From positions 379,296 through 443,295 of the forward strand of contig NW_021167089.1 in the NCBI RefSeq assembly GCF_003711515.1: 64,000 bases of DNA, given 5' to 3'. This DNA is from Sodiomyces alkalinus F11 (taxonomy: Eukaryota; Ascomycota; Sordariomycetes; Glomerellales; Plectosphaerellaceae). A program made the translations under genes and the position numbers. Shown one piece after another: positions 34,301 to 46,487 of the stretch; positions within the stretch are counted from its first letter, which is position 1, and each line of letters begins with the position of its first letter. The notes beneath the pieces are model-generated. The model was not told the origin of the DNA and searched no databases. It was given only the letters and a program-made list of their open reading frames with translations.

Positions 34301-36805
34301 GGCCTCCAGCATGATGTCCACAACGCGCGTGCTCAGAACCTCCGCGTCGGCGACGTTGAGTGTCGGGACTCGGTCCGTGAACAGATTGACGAGCGCCTCT
34401 TCGACTGTTTTCTGTTTGAGATCCGGCTCACCGTCCGCCATTTCTCGTATCCACGCCGCGATCCCGCTGAGCGCCCACGGCTCGGTACATTTCCTGAAGT
34501 CAGCCGAGGTAAGCTTCGAGGGAACGAATTTCCTCCGCCGCCCACTAGGTAGCGTGATCATGTCGTAGGCCATGGACGACTGGGCGTCCGTATCGTATCC
34601 GTCGTATGGAGATGCGTGGGATGTTGCGAGGTGGTGGTGGTGGTGGTGGTGGTGGTGGTGGTGCTGCTGCTGCCTGTACATCTTTCTCCTCTCCTCGGCG
34701 GCGTCAGTCCGCGAGCGCGCGGGCGCTTGGACCTGGGGTGTATTGCTGTGGCTTGACAGGGAGATAGATCGCTCGGGCGGCACAGAACCAGATCCAGCAG
34801 AGGTGTAATAACCTTCTGGGGCTTCGGGAGAGTACACATGTCGCGAATCTACGCTCAGGGACTGCCCGTGGGAATACGGCCGTGAAGGCTGCCCCGGGGT
34901 CTGCACAGAGAGCATGGAGTTGCTGTCGCTTCTAGGCGCCTGTGGGAAGTGGGGAAGGGGCCGAATGGACATGCCGGGATGATAGAAAATGTCGGGATAG
35001 TCTTCTTTCTGCGGAGACTCGCTGCCGCTCTGCAGAGAATGGATCGACACTCGCTCCTCTCCCTCGTCGAAGCTGAGACGATGCGCCGTCGGGGGTTGCA
35101 AGCCGCCGGTACCGCCGTAGTCCACCTCGGCGTCTCGGAAGGCCGGCGCAGCTTCGTAGCTCTCGTGGGAGGTGGAAGGGTAATAGCCGGGTCGCGAGGG
35201 TAGAGGCCTCGATGCGTTCTCGGTCTGGTGCATGGGCGGTGAGCCTACGTCGGTACCGTAGGCGAGAGTGCCCGAGGGCGCCTCGTAGCCTCCGCTGAAC
35301 AGTCCAAGATCCGTCCCGCCGTAATCGGTATCACTGCTTTGTTCTTCGGGAGGAGGAGGCAGCGTACGCGCAGCAGCCAAGTCGGTGTACGAGAGCGTCG
35401 CCGTGCTACTGAACCGCCGATCGTCCATCTCCGCCTGTTGCATGGCCAGCACGCCTGCTGTCCCTTCTGGATCATCATCCTCCTCCTCCTCATAATAGAA
35501 CGTCGATATCGACGAGGTATGGGTCCTCTGGGCATTTGTCGATGCGTTGGACGAGTACCGGCTCACGTTAGAAGAATCCAGCGTGGTCGTCGTGTACCGC
35601 TGGAGTTGCTGTAGCTCATCGTCGGAAGCCTGGGCGCCGTTGACCGAAGTTGACCGGTTTCGAGCAATCCGAGCGGCAAGCTCCGCCTCGATATCTTGAA
35701 TAATGTCATCCTGGATTCTCGCATGATCATGCTCGTGGCGCACATAGTCGGTGTCCCAGCCGGGCTCTTCCGGCACGTTGTCCATGGGGCGGCTTGGGAG
35801 AGGGGCGTTTGTGGGGTGCCGCTGAAGACCCGGCGAATGCAGGTGGATGGATGAGGCCTGCGAGTTCAGCGAGTTTGATCTTGATGCTCGGATGTAAATG
35901 GACGACGAAGAGTCGGCCAAGTACTGCGGACCGATAGGCATGTGCGATTGCATCGGATAGGGTGCGCTGGACGTTGCCGTCGTATAGGGTACGGGAGCGG
36001 GAACCGGGCTGCTGGCACCGCCATTGGGGTAGGTGGCGTACGTGTTACCGTAGGATTGTTGGTGAGACGGGTCGTAGGAAGAAGGATGCGAACCGGTCGA
36101 GACGTGGCCGGGGCTCGGAAGGGCCGGGTCGTGATGAACAGGCACTTGGGCAGATTGAGGGAAGGCAGAAGCATAAGGTGAATTCGGCGATGGACTGAAA
36201 CCCGGGGACGGCTGCGGAGCAGACGGGGAGGCATAGCCGTGGCCGTAGTTGTATCCATGGAGAGTCGACTGACGCTGTGGTTGAGAGGCAGCCGCATAGG
36301 CGGCCGGGTTGTACTGGGCAGGTGTGTAAGTGGTCGGCGACGTTGGCGCATGAGAGGCGGTCGAGCTGGTCGAGCTGTACCGCTGTGGAGGCGGCGGATG
36401 GTACGGCAAGGACGTCGATTGGGGCCGCGTAAAATGCTGTGGATTGTATGTGGCATGGGTCGGGGTAGGCGGCGCCTGGCCCTGGGCTTGGGCCTGGGCT
36501 TGGGCCTGGTATTGGTGTTGATGGCCAGAAAGGGCGCTGTTGGTCGAGCCGGAATAGGTCGGGCGGTGGACTGACGATGAGGTCGGACTGGTCAGAAAGA
36601 GTTCGTCCTCAGTCCCGGCTGATGTGTCGGTGTTCGGATAGGTGTGGGCATGCGCCGAGTTCTGGTCGAAGAAAGATGCATCGTCGCCACTGTTAAAGCT
36701 AGGCCGTCTAGCGGGATAGGACGATTCATTTTGTGGCTGCGAAACGGGGTATTGCACGGGAGGGACATGGCCGTACCGGCGCTGATCGTCACTTCGGAAT
36801 GACAT
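31366..36805 (-). CDS. rom2: Rom2-type Rho1 guanine nucleotide exchange factor
   Basis: Activates Rho1 for cell-wall synthesis and integrity signalling at the plasma membrane. Exons 36805-33197, 33106-32453 and 32349-31366 are all phase 0, giving 1748 residues. Order: a disordered Ser/Tyr/Gln-rich N-terminus with Ala-Gln repeats and a poly-His run (near 34640); a DEP domain at about 760-865 (SADFRKCTEPWALSGIAAWI; LLPEEEWVKFGPGSI); DH/RhoGEF at about 925-1115 (VLHEIVTSEEGYMNQL; APITRLQRYTFLLQTVEKN); a PH domain split by a Ser-rich insert at about 1140-1315; and CNH from about 1385 (GTDYGVYISD; FYLPTECYSLNLFQSYIAVS; DQEFLLAYEDCAVYVDKHGD) to near the end. The first ATG is at 36805 (MSFRSDDQRR); the upstream frame opens only from non-ATG codons. 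Intron 1 has a less usual GTCCGT donor. Confidence 0.93.
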
Positions 36806-38237
36806 GTCGGACGTCGGTCGCACGAAACGACGAGGCCAGCCGGGGGAGAGACTCGAATTGCCAATAGCAGAAATTGTGGTCGGGTATTCCTGTCGCAGTC
36901 GCGGTTATAATCGTCGTAATCGTCGTGGTCGTCGTAGTCGTCGTAGTCGTCACACTCGTCACGGTAGTGACAGTAGTCGTCGCAGTATCGGGAGTTGGCC
37001 GCTGCGTCAAGCCTCCGACAAAAAATGGGAAGCCGCAAATGACACTGGACTGTACCAACTGGAACCTCAATATATCCACATGTGCCTTTCGCAGAGAGTG
37101 CTAGGCGTTGTGTTGACGATAAAAGGAAAATGGTATCAAGTTGCAGCAAGGAAGAGAGAAGAAGAAGAAAAAGGTAAGTAAGCAGATGAGGATGGTTGAG
37201 GAGAAGAGAAAAGGAAGGTGTTTGTTGCGACGATTGACGTCCGACTCTGCCAAGTCTTGGGCAGGAGCCGTCGTTGGCCTCGTCGATCGCTGATGTGGGT
37301 GGGCTCCTCGAGGAACCTTTTGGTCTTTGGTCTTTGGTCTTTGGTAAGCTTGCTAAAAAGCTAGCGTAGGTGGTAAGCAGTGCTTTTCGTGCATGGAGAA
37401 TGGTCGGTGTCGCCCAGCAGAGGCCGTTTCACGGCGCTTTGATCGCATAAGCAAGACGATTAATCGGGAAGACGAAAGGCCTCTCCCAGAAACGGCTTCC
37501 TCGTGTCACAGTAGTTTGTTGGTAGTAGATTCGCTCCAAGACGAAACGGTGCGAAGCGACAAAAGGAGAGGACCCTAGATAAGACGAACGCAACGGGATG
37601 CAATGCAAAAAAGAAGAAACCCGAAACCGCCGAATGGGAGACTCTTGGGGACAGCAGCCCAGCTGTCAAATATTCCCCAGGTTGGAAAAGCGTTGGTGCG
37701 TGGTGCGTGGTGCGGGTTCAGGGTGCTGCGGGCGATGGGGCGGCGGGGCGGCGGGTGGCGGGCGGTTTTGTACTGGGGAAGTCCAAGCCACAGGCAACTG
37801 ACTGACTGGGGAAGAGGGCGCCGGGTAGGACTGGATGCGACTGGACAGGACTGGATAGGACTGGGTAAGGGGTAGGACTGTCGCTTGTTATCTGTACGCG
37901 TACTCGTCTCTTGGTTCGGACCAGGAACAGGGGGCTGGGCGGGCTGGGCGGGCTGGTGGTTCGCACAGCTACTTGGAGTAGATCCTTGGTGCGTGGGAAC
38001 CTCGAATCCGTGTTTTGGGTCGGGTCAGTGAGACGGAAGGGAAGAAAGAAAATCGTCCAGTATGAAGAAGTATCAGATGGAGCTTTGTCGAAGCTGATTA
38101 TTATTAGTGTAAGACGAAGAGACATTTGCCTCAGAGAGACGTGAGGCAAAGTGACCGAAGAGCCGAGTCGTTGTCGATGTACGGAGTATGTAAGGTACCT
38201 CACCTTATGTACCTTAAGATACCTACCTACCCGGGTA
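36806..38237. other. Promoter and leader of the Rho1 GEF gene, up to the composite element
   Basis: No gene. It contains a GTCGTA/GTCGTC triplet run (36905-36990), a three-copy GGTCTTT repeat (37320-37344) and, at 38178-38230, a cluster of the dispersed GTACGGAGTA and GGTACCT motifs directly before the inverted repeat that starts the AT-rich block. Confidence 0.55.
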
Positions 38238-38255
38238 GGGGGGGGTCTGGACAGT
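38238..38255 (+). repeat. Left terminal inverted repeat of the composite element
   Basis: GGGGGGGGTCTGGACAGT; matches the reverse complement of 56777-56796 with one mismatch and two fewer G. It sits at the composition boundary. Confidence 0.65.
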
Positions 38256-39662
38256 GTGCTGGTTAGACTATTGACAGAATGACCAGCGTGGTCAGTTACG
38301 CATTTCAATATATTAATACTATTATGTCTAAGATTTAGCCTATCTAGGCACCTTACTATTTTAGTTAGTTACTATGTAGTAGTGTTCCTCCTGTCACGGT
38401 AGTTAGTATAAGAACGAGAAAACGGTGACTAGAGTAGGCTAGCGTGATAGACTAGTTAGTCTGTTAGATCCTAGATAGTATATCACGTCGAATAGTATAT
38501 CCCAGCGTGATCATCATGTCTACACTATTATTCTACTAATTTTAATATCGTGAACGAAATATGACTCTAACGACTAATTACTAGACTGTCCGCCATAACA
38601 GCCTAGCTATAACACTTATCCTAACCAGCCAACTATAATAACTAGCGATAGTTATACTGACCTGATTGATAGGATGTTATAAAGGCATAATGACTAATTG
38701 TTTATACTATTAAGATTCCCTATACCAGGTAGCACTATAGCGATAGGTACTTAGGTACTTTAATATAATAGAACACGGCAGGTATTTAATTAATGAATTT
38801 CGAATCTCGAACTGAATATATAACTGTATTATCGACTATATCGCGACTATATCGCGACTCGATGATCCTCTTAATTAATAATCCTCACTGTCGTATCTCT
38901 GTTACCTGTTATCCCTAAGGTTAGGTGGTTAGTGAAAGTTGCACCGGTCGGGTCTAGATACTATGCTATATTCGTTAAAATGACTTAAACCATAACCTAC
39001 TTCCTAGTCTAAGTTAGTAAAGCCGTGATTTCCGATATCTTCTGGGTTATATAAGGTACCTACCTTACCTTAGTCGAGGCATTCTTCGCTATACCTAGAC
39101 TACCTGAAGGTAATAGGAAGTGGAGCGTTATATAGGTATAGAGAGGAATCTAGCATAGCAGAAGATTGGAGTCATAGGTAGGATACTACTTATCTACATT
39201 ATAGTGGTACCTAGATATAACTCTAAAGTATTAGTTAATATGATATTAAAGAAATATCTGGGAAAAGTCTAGGTAACTTATAGTTCTGCTATCCGCTAGG
39301 CCTTGATATGGAATAGTAGTAAGTATTATAAACTGCTAAAGGATGTATATTTAAGTCAGTAAGCATAAGCAGTAATAGGGAATTAGCTTTCACACTATCT
39401 TCTATCGGGCAGAATTATATAGTGAAACTTTTAGGTTGGATATTATCGAGCGCGGGTGTGGAGAGTAGAAATTAATCGGCTTACTAAAAAGCTAGAGTAA
39501 CGTAAAGGAGTATCCAGGTAGTAAGGACTAATAGTATACCGCACCGCGCTTAACGCTTCGACTATTATTTTTTTACTGGTTAGCGAGTGAATTAAAGCTA
39601 TCGCTAGTTAAATTCTGTTATATATTTTATATATATTATGACTAAGGTAGGTTTTAAAGGAC

Positions 39663-39960
39663 GCTAGTAAGACACTATTAGCAGACTAGAAGCCCGCTAA
39701 CGTACTCGAGCGGCGTACTACCTTATCCTCCTTTAGTGCCTATACGCAGTGGTAGAGCTCTAGCTATCTATAATAAGCTAGCAGGACACTATTAGCAGGC
39801 TAGAAGCCTACTAAAGCACTCGAGCGGTAGTCGGTGGTAAAAGCTTAGAAGCTATCCATAACGAAGCTAGTAAAACACTATTAGTAGACTAGAAGTCTAC
39901 TAACGCACTTTAGCGGTAGCCGGTAGTAAAAGTTTAGAAGCCAGTAAGATAATATTAGAG
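39663..39960. repeat. Degenerate tandem repeat inside the element
   Basis: At least three units beginning GCTAGTAAGACACTATTAGC or close variants at about 39663, 39776 and 39869, each followed by AGACTAGAAG and CACTCGAGCGGTAG-like segments. Unit spacing is about 93-113 bp and differences are mainly transitions. Confidence 0.75.
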
Positions 39961-41039
39961 GGTGGCTAGCACACTAACGCGCTTAAGCAGTAACCTTATT
40001 TCCCTACGGCGTTTATTAGGAGAACCGTTACGTGAAAATTTGGCACTAGGCTAGAAAATAATAGTATAATTCGTATAATAGATAGATAGTCTGGAGATAA
40101 TAGATAGATAGTCTAGAGTAGTCTAAAGTATAATAAAAAGATAGTATAGTGCGTGTGGTGGAGAGATTAGAGTGGTTATTTTCACTAGGAGATTACCTAG
40201 GTAAATTATAAGGATAGGAGTATAAAGGATAATTAGGCGGGGGAAGAAAGCTAAAATTCTATTCGGATAGGTGACGTTATGACTAAGCGTGATCGCGTCT
40301 ACCTAGGTACCCTCGGGGTATCTAAGCTTTAATTTCACGGATATAATGATAATCCGATACCTAGTAAAAAAGAAAGGAAAATATCTCCTAATATTTCTGT
40401 AAATTTACAGTATAAGATACTTAATATAAGGTAGTATTCACGATTTACGAGTTATATCACGAGTTATAAATTGCCGAAATACTAAGGGAGCTTTTAATAA
40501 TTAAAATAGTTCTATTCTTAGACGATATATATATTATAAGGGTAATAAAGAAAGGATTTATCTACTCTCTATATAACCTATTCCCTATCTTCCCGTAATA
40601 ACGGTAAACCGACGATAATCCTATCCTCGGTTAGGGAATATATCGGGTATTTTAGGATTAAATCTTCGGTTACGGGGCCTATCGTGATCGTAATAATAAG
40701 GAATACTCGGAAAGTGGCGGTGAATCTATATACGAAGATACTATTAATCTGTACTAGCTGCTTACCTCGGACACGAACGAAATTATTAACTGAGAAGCAG
40801 TAAACCTACCGGTCCTTAGTTATAAAGCTGATTTTAGAGAACTATCTTAGGGCGTCACGACTTCTATATATAAGATTTCTAAGGTTATAATCTTCCTCGT
40901 ATACTCGAGATAATAGTATATTAAACTCGCTAGAGTCTAGTTATTAGTTCGGGAAAAGTATCGATAGGAGGTAACACGTCTAGCTTCGGACTTTCCTTTA
41001 CTATATAGTCCTAAAGCATCGAGGCTTAAGGTATAATAG

Positions 41040-44000
41040 ATCTACCACGATATTAAATATAGGTATATCGTTTTCTTCTTTATTAGGGGCGCCGATCTAT
41101 ATCTTATTATCGATCCTGGAAGTAAGTATAGTATAGTTAGTTCGGAAACACATAAACGTAGAGTGCACTTTCGGATAGTTAAACTCGAAGGAACCGGATA
41201 GGCTAAGAAGGGTAGTCTTCCTTAAACGCTCACGATATATCAGAACCGAGGCAGTGTTCTTATAGTTTATTGTCGTGATATCGTTCTTATACTCTTTATG
41301 TTTATCTTCTCTAAGGAAGGTAAAAACTCGACGGCACGAGCTATACTGCTTTTGCATATCCTAGAGGTATAACCCGATATAAATATTCGGAAGACCTTTT
41401 ATTCTTTAGTAGGTAACTGCCTTAGCCGATACTAGGAGTCTTTGGATATCTATTACCGAGTCCTTTAGAATAGTAAAATTAAAGATTCTAGTTACTCCGC
41501 TAGCTTATGATATAATATCGGGTATTCTAGTTCGTAAACTTATACTATCTATAATATTACGATATTAATATTTAAGCTAAACACGTATATATATTTATAA
41601 GGATACCGTATATACTTATTATCCACGCCTTAGACACTCACTATACTATAACGGAGACCCGAGTTATTTATAGACTAAAGGGCAGATTATATAAGGCTTT
41701 AGGTCTTTCGTGGCGCCTGTCGCTATAAAGGGCGACTATATATATATCGTGCTGCCGACTAGAAGATTAACTAAATCGATTTTCGGCCCTTCGTAATAAT
41801 ACTCGTAAAATCCTGCTTAGAAACTTATAGTGGATAGCGTCCGGTAACCTAGAGATTAGAATAAGTAAGATTCTAGAAGGCTATAATAATAAAATCAGCA
41901 GTAGATATACTATTATAAATATTTTCTTATCTAAGGAAGTTAGGAGCCTCCGAGCGAATAGTATTAGTAAACCTAGGAGTTATCCGCTATATATTTAACT
42001 AGTATTAAAGAATAACGGGTATAAGAATCGATACTATACTCGCCTCTATTATACGCTAGGAATCTATATACGTGAGAGGGGACTAGATCCTCTTAAATCC
42101 TAGCGGTAAAGGATTATATTAGAAAGCTCGGATAAAGTCTTCGTGAAATTTTAGAAGAATAATATAATCGACTAAAATCTGCTAGGTAAGTTTAATAAGG
42201 CTTATAAACTCTGAATATATAGTATCGGGAACACGGGTGTAGTACGGATCTAGTATAGGAGAGAAGGAACGTGTTAACGTAAGTAGTCTATTATCTTCGA
42301 GTAGTCCGACCGACTTCAGAGTTAACCTCTTTTTCGTGACTTACTCTATTACTTCTGCCTTTTCACGAACTGCCTTTATATAATTAAAGGTATCGGCTAT
42401 TTTTGACGATATCGAAGTTTAGATCGTGACGGGACTTATTAGATATTAAATATTCGCGGCACGGCTTATTTGCCCGCCAGGATAAATAACTAGATATCTC
42501 TTACTATTACCTTATATCACCTAAGAAGCAGAGTAGGGATATATAAATAAACTGCCTCGCCCCACGAATCGTAAGGTTATAGCCCTTATCGAGGTGACCT
42601 AGCTGTATAAGGCTAGAGAATATCTAAGTATGGTCGGATCTAAAGGGCATAAGGGTAATCGGGAAGACGCTTGATCTCCTCGAGCCTATATAATCGGGAA
42701 GAAATACAGGGAGCCTATAGATACCGAGAATAAAGCGGTATATATTTCTGTAAAGTCTAAACTCGTTACTAAAAAGTTTCCACGGTAGGGATATTATATC
42801 CTAGTTATCGAATTATTCAGTAAACTAGCTTCGTCCATATATCGAAAGTTCGAGCTCGTCTCGGTGGGGATTCGAAATTATTAAAGCCCTCCATAAGGGG
42901 GTTTTACCATCTATATCCAGTATATACCGGATAATATACCGATAGGTATTTAGGATATACTAAGTGCCCTTATCCGTCGGATTAAAGGTATACTAGAGGA
43001 AGATATCGATTCTCCCTAGGAGCTAAGAAGCAGGGAGGGTAATCTTATAGTTCTCTATAAGGATAAGCTCTTCCGGTAGAGGGCAGAGGATATAAGTGGG
43101 GAACTAAAGGGATAGGAAAGAATCTATAGCCGCCGCCGTCGATACAGAGATACAAGAATACAGGCTATTTCTTAGGTATACCGGTGAAATAATCACTGTC
43201 TCGGTTAGTGGTATACCCTCTAAGGCATTTGAAAAATCAAGACCGTACTAGACCACGCGACCTAGATAGTAAGTTATAGGATTATTAGCGTAGTATAGTG
43301 AAAGATAACGATACCGTATAAAGTCCGAAGGGAAAACAGGAGAGCTATCGGTGAAATAAAGAAAATGCCCGGATATTATCCGGAGGGATTCGCCCTATAC
43401 ACGGGCACCCTATATTTTAGACTTAATAACCGCGTTAGGGTAATTTAGTCTAGTAAGGCTAGAGTAGCAGAAGGAGGATAGAGTTAGTAAACTTAAAAAT
43501 ATCTCGAGGTAGTATCGGATATCGAATAATATAGTCTCCTCGATAATCTAGGCACGCGAAGGGAGTTTCCGAGGATTAAGTTTCACCGATATCTTCCGTA
43601 TTATATATTAAGGAACTTAAGCTCGGAAAGCGTGTAGAAGACTATCCTTCTCTTTAGGCAGTTAACGTAGCTCTTTAGCTAGTAAAGTTCGTAAGATTTT
43701 ATATAGAGCTAACTATGCTAAGCGGGATAGATTAACCTCTATAAGGAAGACGGAAAACTTAAACGCTGTTAGGGATATAGTAAAGGGTTTGGTCGTGTGG
43801 CATATTTCCTCGGTAGGATCGTGGGGTAGTGTATACTAGTATAATCCAGAGTTATAATCGAAGTTAACGGTGATAGACTCTTCTAGCTATAAAGGAATAT
43901 TATATTCGGGAAAATTTAGATCCTCCTCGTCTACAAAAATATAATCATCGGCATCGTTATCGAGGTTATTATCCTCGATATTAGCGGGTACTGTAGAGGT

Positions 44001-44480
44001 TATCTTAGATTCATCGGGTGCATTTTCTTACTCTGGCTCCGATACAGGCTCCGGGTCACCCTAAGCAATATCTGTCTCGGCAGTATCTAACGCCTGTTAT
44101 ACTGTCTCCAGTACATCTGCGCCGCTATTGGATCTAGTATCGCCAGTGTCATCAATAACCACCGTGTTATCTAGACCCGTTTCGAATTCACCGTGACCGA
44201 CTATAGCGCTATCGGATTCAGCGCTAATAGTATCGCTAGGATCTATAGCGGCTTACTCGTTTAACCACGAGACGACTCTATCGTTTAGTGATAACGGTTT
44301 AAGCGGTATAGGCGACGGCTATATAGCACGGCGATAAGGGGGGGATTTCGATAATAATCGAGGGAGGTTAAGGTCGTTAATATTCGGGATATTTGATTGA
44401 TTATTAATAGCGGTACTATAAGGTATAGACCTACGACCTCGACAGTCTAGCGCCGCTATAGGAAAACGTGGTATTATAGC
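41040..44480 (-). pseudogene. Relic of a large DNA-transposase-like gene
   Basis: Reading the minus strand, one frame can be followed from about 44480 down to about 41040, broken by stops that are each one transition from a Gln, Arg or Trp codon. It begins with a Ser/Pro region and an acidic Asp/Glu/Ser stretch (44330-43880). The middle holds VFPITLMPF, then LCFLGDI, then RANKPCREYLISNKSRHDL and NFDIVKNSRY (42690-42380). The layout (a glycine-Asp block, stop-mutated Gln triplet, Cys-x2-Cys-like site mutated to Cys-x2-Tyr, then a DLxFDI...RY block) resembles a family of about 1100-residue transposase-like fungal proteins. The distal part (41357-41097) is still stop-free for 86 codons (VFTFLREDKHKEYKNDITT). 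I cannot name the superfamily with confidence; Plavaka/CACTA-like or KDZ-like are candidates. Confidence 0.55.
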
Positions 44481-44489
44481 TCTTAATCA

Positions 44490-44990
44490 TAAAAAGAACG
44501 TTAAATTAACGGCGTTTTATTAAAGATATTAAATCTAAGACGTTAAATTAATAAGGTATCTTATAATAATTAGCGTAGCCGCGTCGGACGCGTGAGTCGC
44601 GACTATAAATATTATATAACTTCTAGGTTCTATTGAAGTTCGGAAAAAGAATTAGTACGTATATCGCACCTGCCCCCTAATATCTTATAACGATACTATA
44701 ACACTATAACTACCGTCCTTTCTAATAATAGTCGTTTCCTGACTATAGTCGTTTCCTAACCACCCTCGTTTCCCTATCCATAACTCTTATAAATCTGCAC
44801 CGTATCTTATCGTTCGATCTTTATTATACCTCGTTCACCACGCTAGCGTGTTTAAAAGGGCTAAGCCTATTCTATTCTATTTTATTCTATTTATATCTCC
44901 GTTTTCCTATCTCTCGTATTTCACGTTCAACTTTGTTATTATATCCATCACGATTTAAGACACTTAAGATACCGTAATTCCTAATATATA
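44490..44990. promoter_or_regulatory. Putative divergent promoter region of the composite element
   Basis: Non-coding gap between the two oppositely oriented relic frames. It has pyrimidine-rich plus-strand words (TCGTTTCCTGACTATAGTCG and a near copy, 44725-44775). No element was demonstrated. Confidence 0.3.
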
Positions 44991-45919
44991 GCCGGATACC
45001 ACCACGCTCTAAGGACAGAGTAATAGTAAGAATAGCGGCGGTAGCGGGAATAATATCGACGTAGACCTCGATAATCCGTTCTAGGATAATAGTGTCCTTA
45101 ATAATACTAGCTTCGGTAAATAGTTCGATAGAAATATAGTAAGTACCTAACTCGTTCTTAGTTATAATACGTATTATATTAATATTTCACTAAGCCTAAA
45201 AATAGGAAACTGTCCGTATCCTTAGTAAGACTAGACGGGAAACGGGTATATGTTACTAAGACTAGTGCAGAATGGTGTGAAGTATTACGAGGCTATTATA
45301 AGGCCTTCGGGAGGGTAACCCGGAAACTATTTCTTATATATATAGGAAAGCAGCCGATAGATATCTATATAGAGTAGTACTTTCGCGACTATATAAATAA
45401 GGCGGACACCGGCTTCTAGACTCTTTCACTAGCCGAGAAAAGGTTTAAGGATAATATAAATACTTAGAAGAGTCGTTCAGTGACGAACCTAATCGTATAT
45501 TATACTATACCTCCCGCTATCCTATTTTACCTTACCGTACCTTAGATACTAATATCTAAAATAGGAGTATATAAGAACGTTAATAGAGAATAAACCTATA
45601 AAGTTTAAGGTTAAGGTTCCCCCCGAAGTCCTATAATATAATCTTATACCGTAGTATAACCCGGACTAGTTTAAAGTAATTTTTATCTAGACTAAGGACT
45701 AGATAGATATCTCCCGCTTATCCGAGAAAGTTAAAGCCTGGTACGGTATTATCTACCTCGAACTATACCGTATCGCTTAGATCTATATCTAATAGGAAGA
45801 GTCCTTTAAAGCTAATAAAGCTATTAACGATAATAGTATAAAATATAATCGGGCCTGGGTATTAGAGCGCTTTACAGATATAGGCGTGGCGGAGTGTTAG
45901 CGGAAGTAGCGAATTCCCT

Positions 45920-46487
45920 TATTACGGCCAACGGGCCTAATATACACCAACACAAAGGATATACTAGTATATAACGTACTAGGACAGTTAGCGCACCAGG
46001 ACGTAACCAGAAGATAACTTAGGAAGAGGGATCACATGCTCCGGCACGTGACCCCGCTATGAAGGATATATTAGCACCACTAACAAGTATAGGCCAGGGC
46101 GTTATAGGGGCCACCTGGGTAGGTAACCTACTTCACGAATATTCACTAACGGAGAAGTGAATAATAAGTGAATACCTAGTAAACGTTATAGGGTTATTTA
46201 CCAGGGACCTAGTGAATAATAAGCTATATATACCAGAGTATCCTAGGTCTTACTTCTACTAGAGAATAAGACATCGATTAATCTAAGTCTTCACCTAGAC
46301 TACTATTCTACGCTTAAACCTACCTTATAAAGAAAACGCCTAGTCTTTACAATGCAACTACGACCAGACCACTACGAACGATAGTTACTGCTCTTTAGTT
46401 AATATCCTCTTCTTATTTTAAACTAAAACCTCGATACTAGTCCCCTGTCGTCCGCTATACTATAGAGGACCGGAAGCCGTCGTAATA
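45920..46487 (+). repeat. 5' LTR of the chromovirus
   Basis: 568 bp, collinear with 53032-53599 without length change. Differences I compared are almost all C/T or G/A (for example GCGCACCAGG versus GCGTACTAGG), as expected for RIP. Confidence 0.93.

Noticed and set aside
33269..34552. 427-codon plus-strand frame
   Set aside because: Antisense shadow of the DEP/DH exon of the Rho1 GEF, which has clear domain motifs on the minus strand.
41097..41357. 86-codon minus-strand ORF as a stand-alone gene
   Set aside because: Its sequence continues in phase with the larger transposase-like relic on both sides, so it is a surviving segment of that pseudogene.
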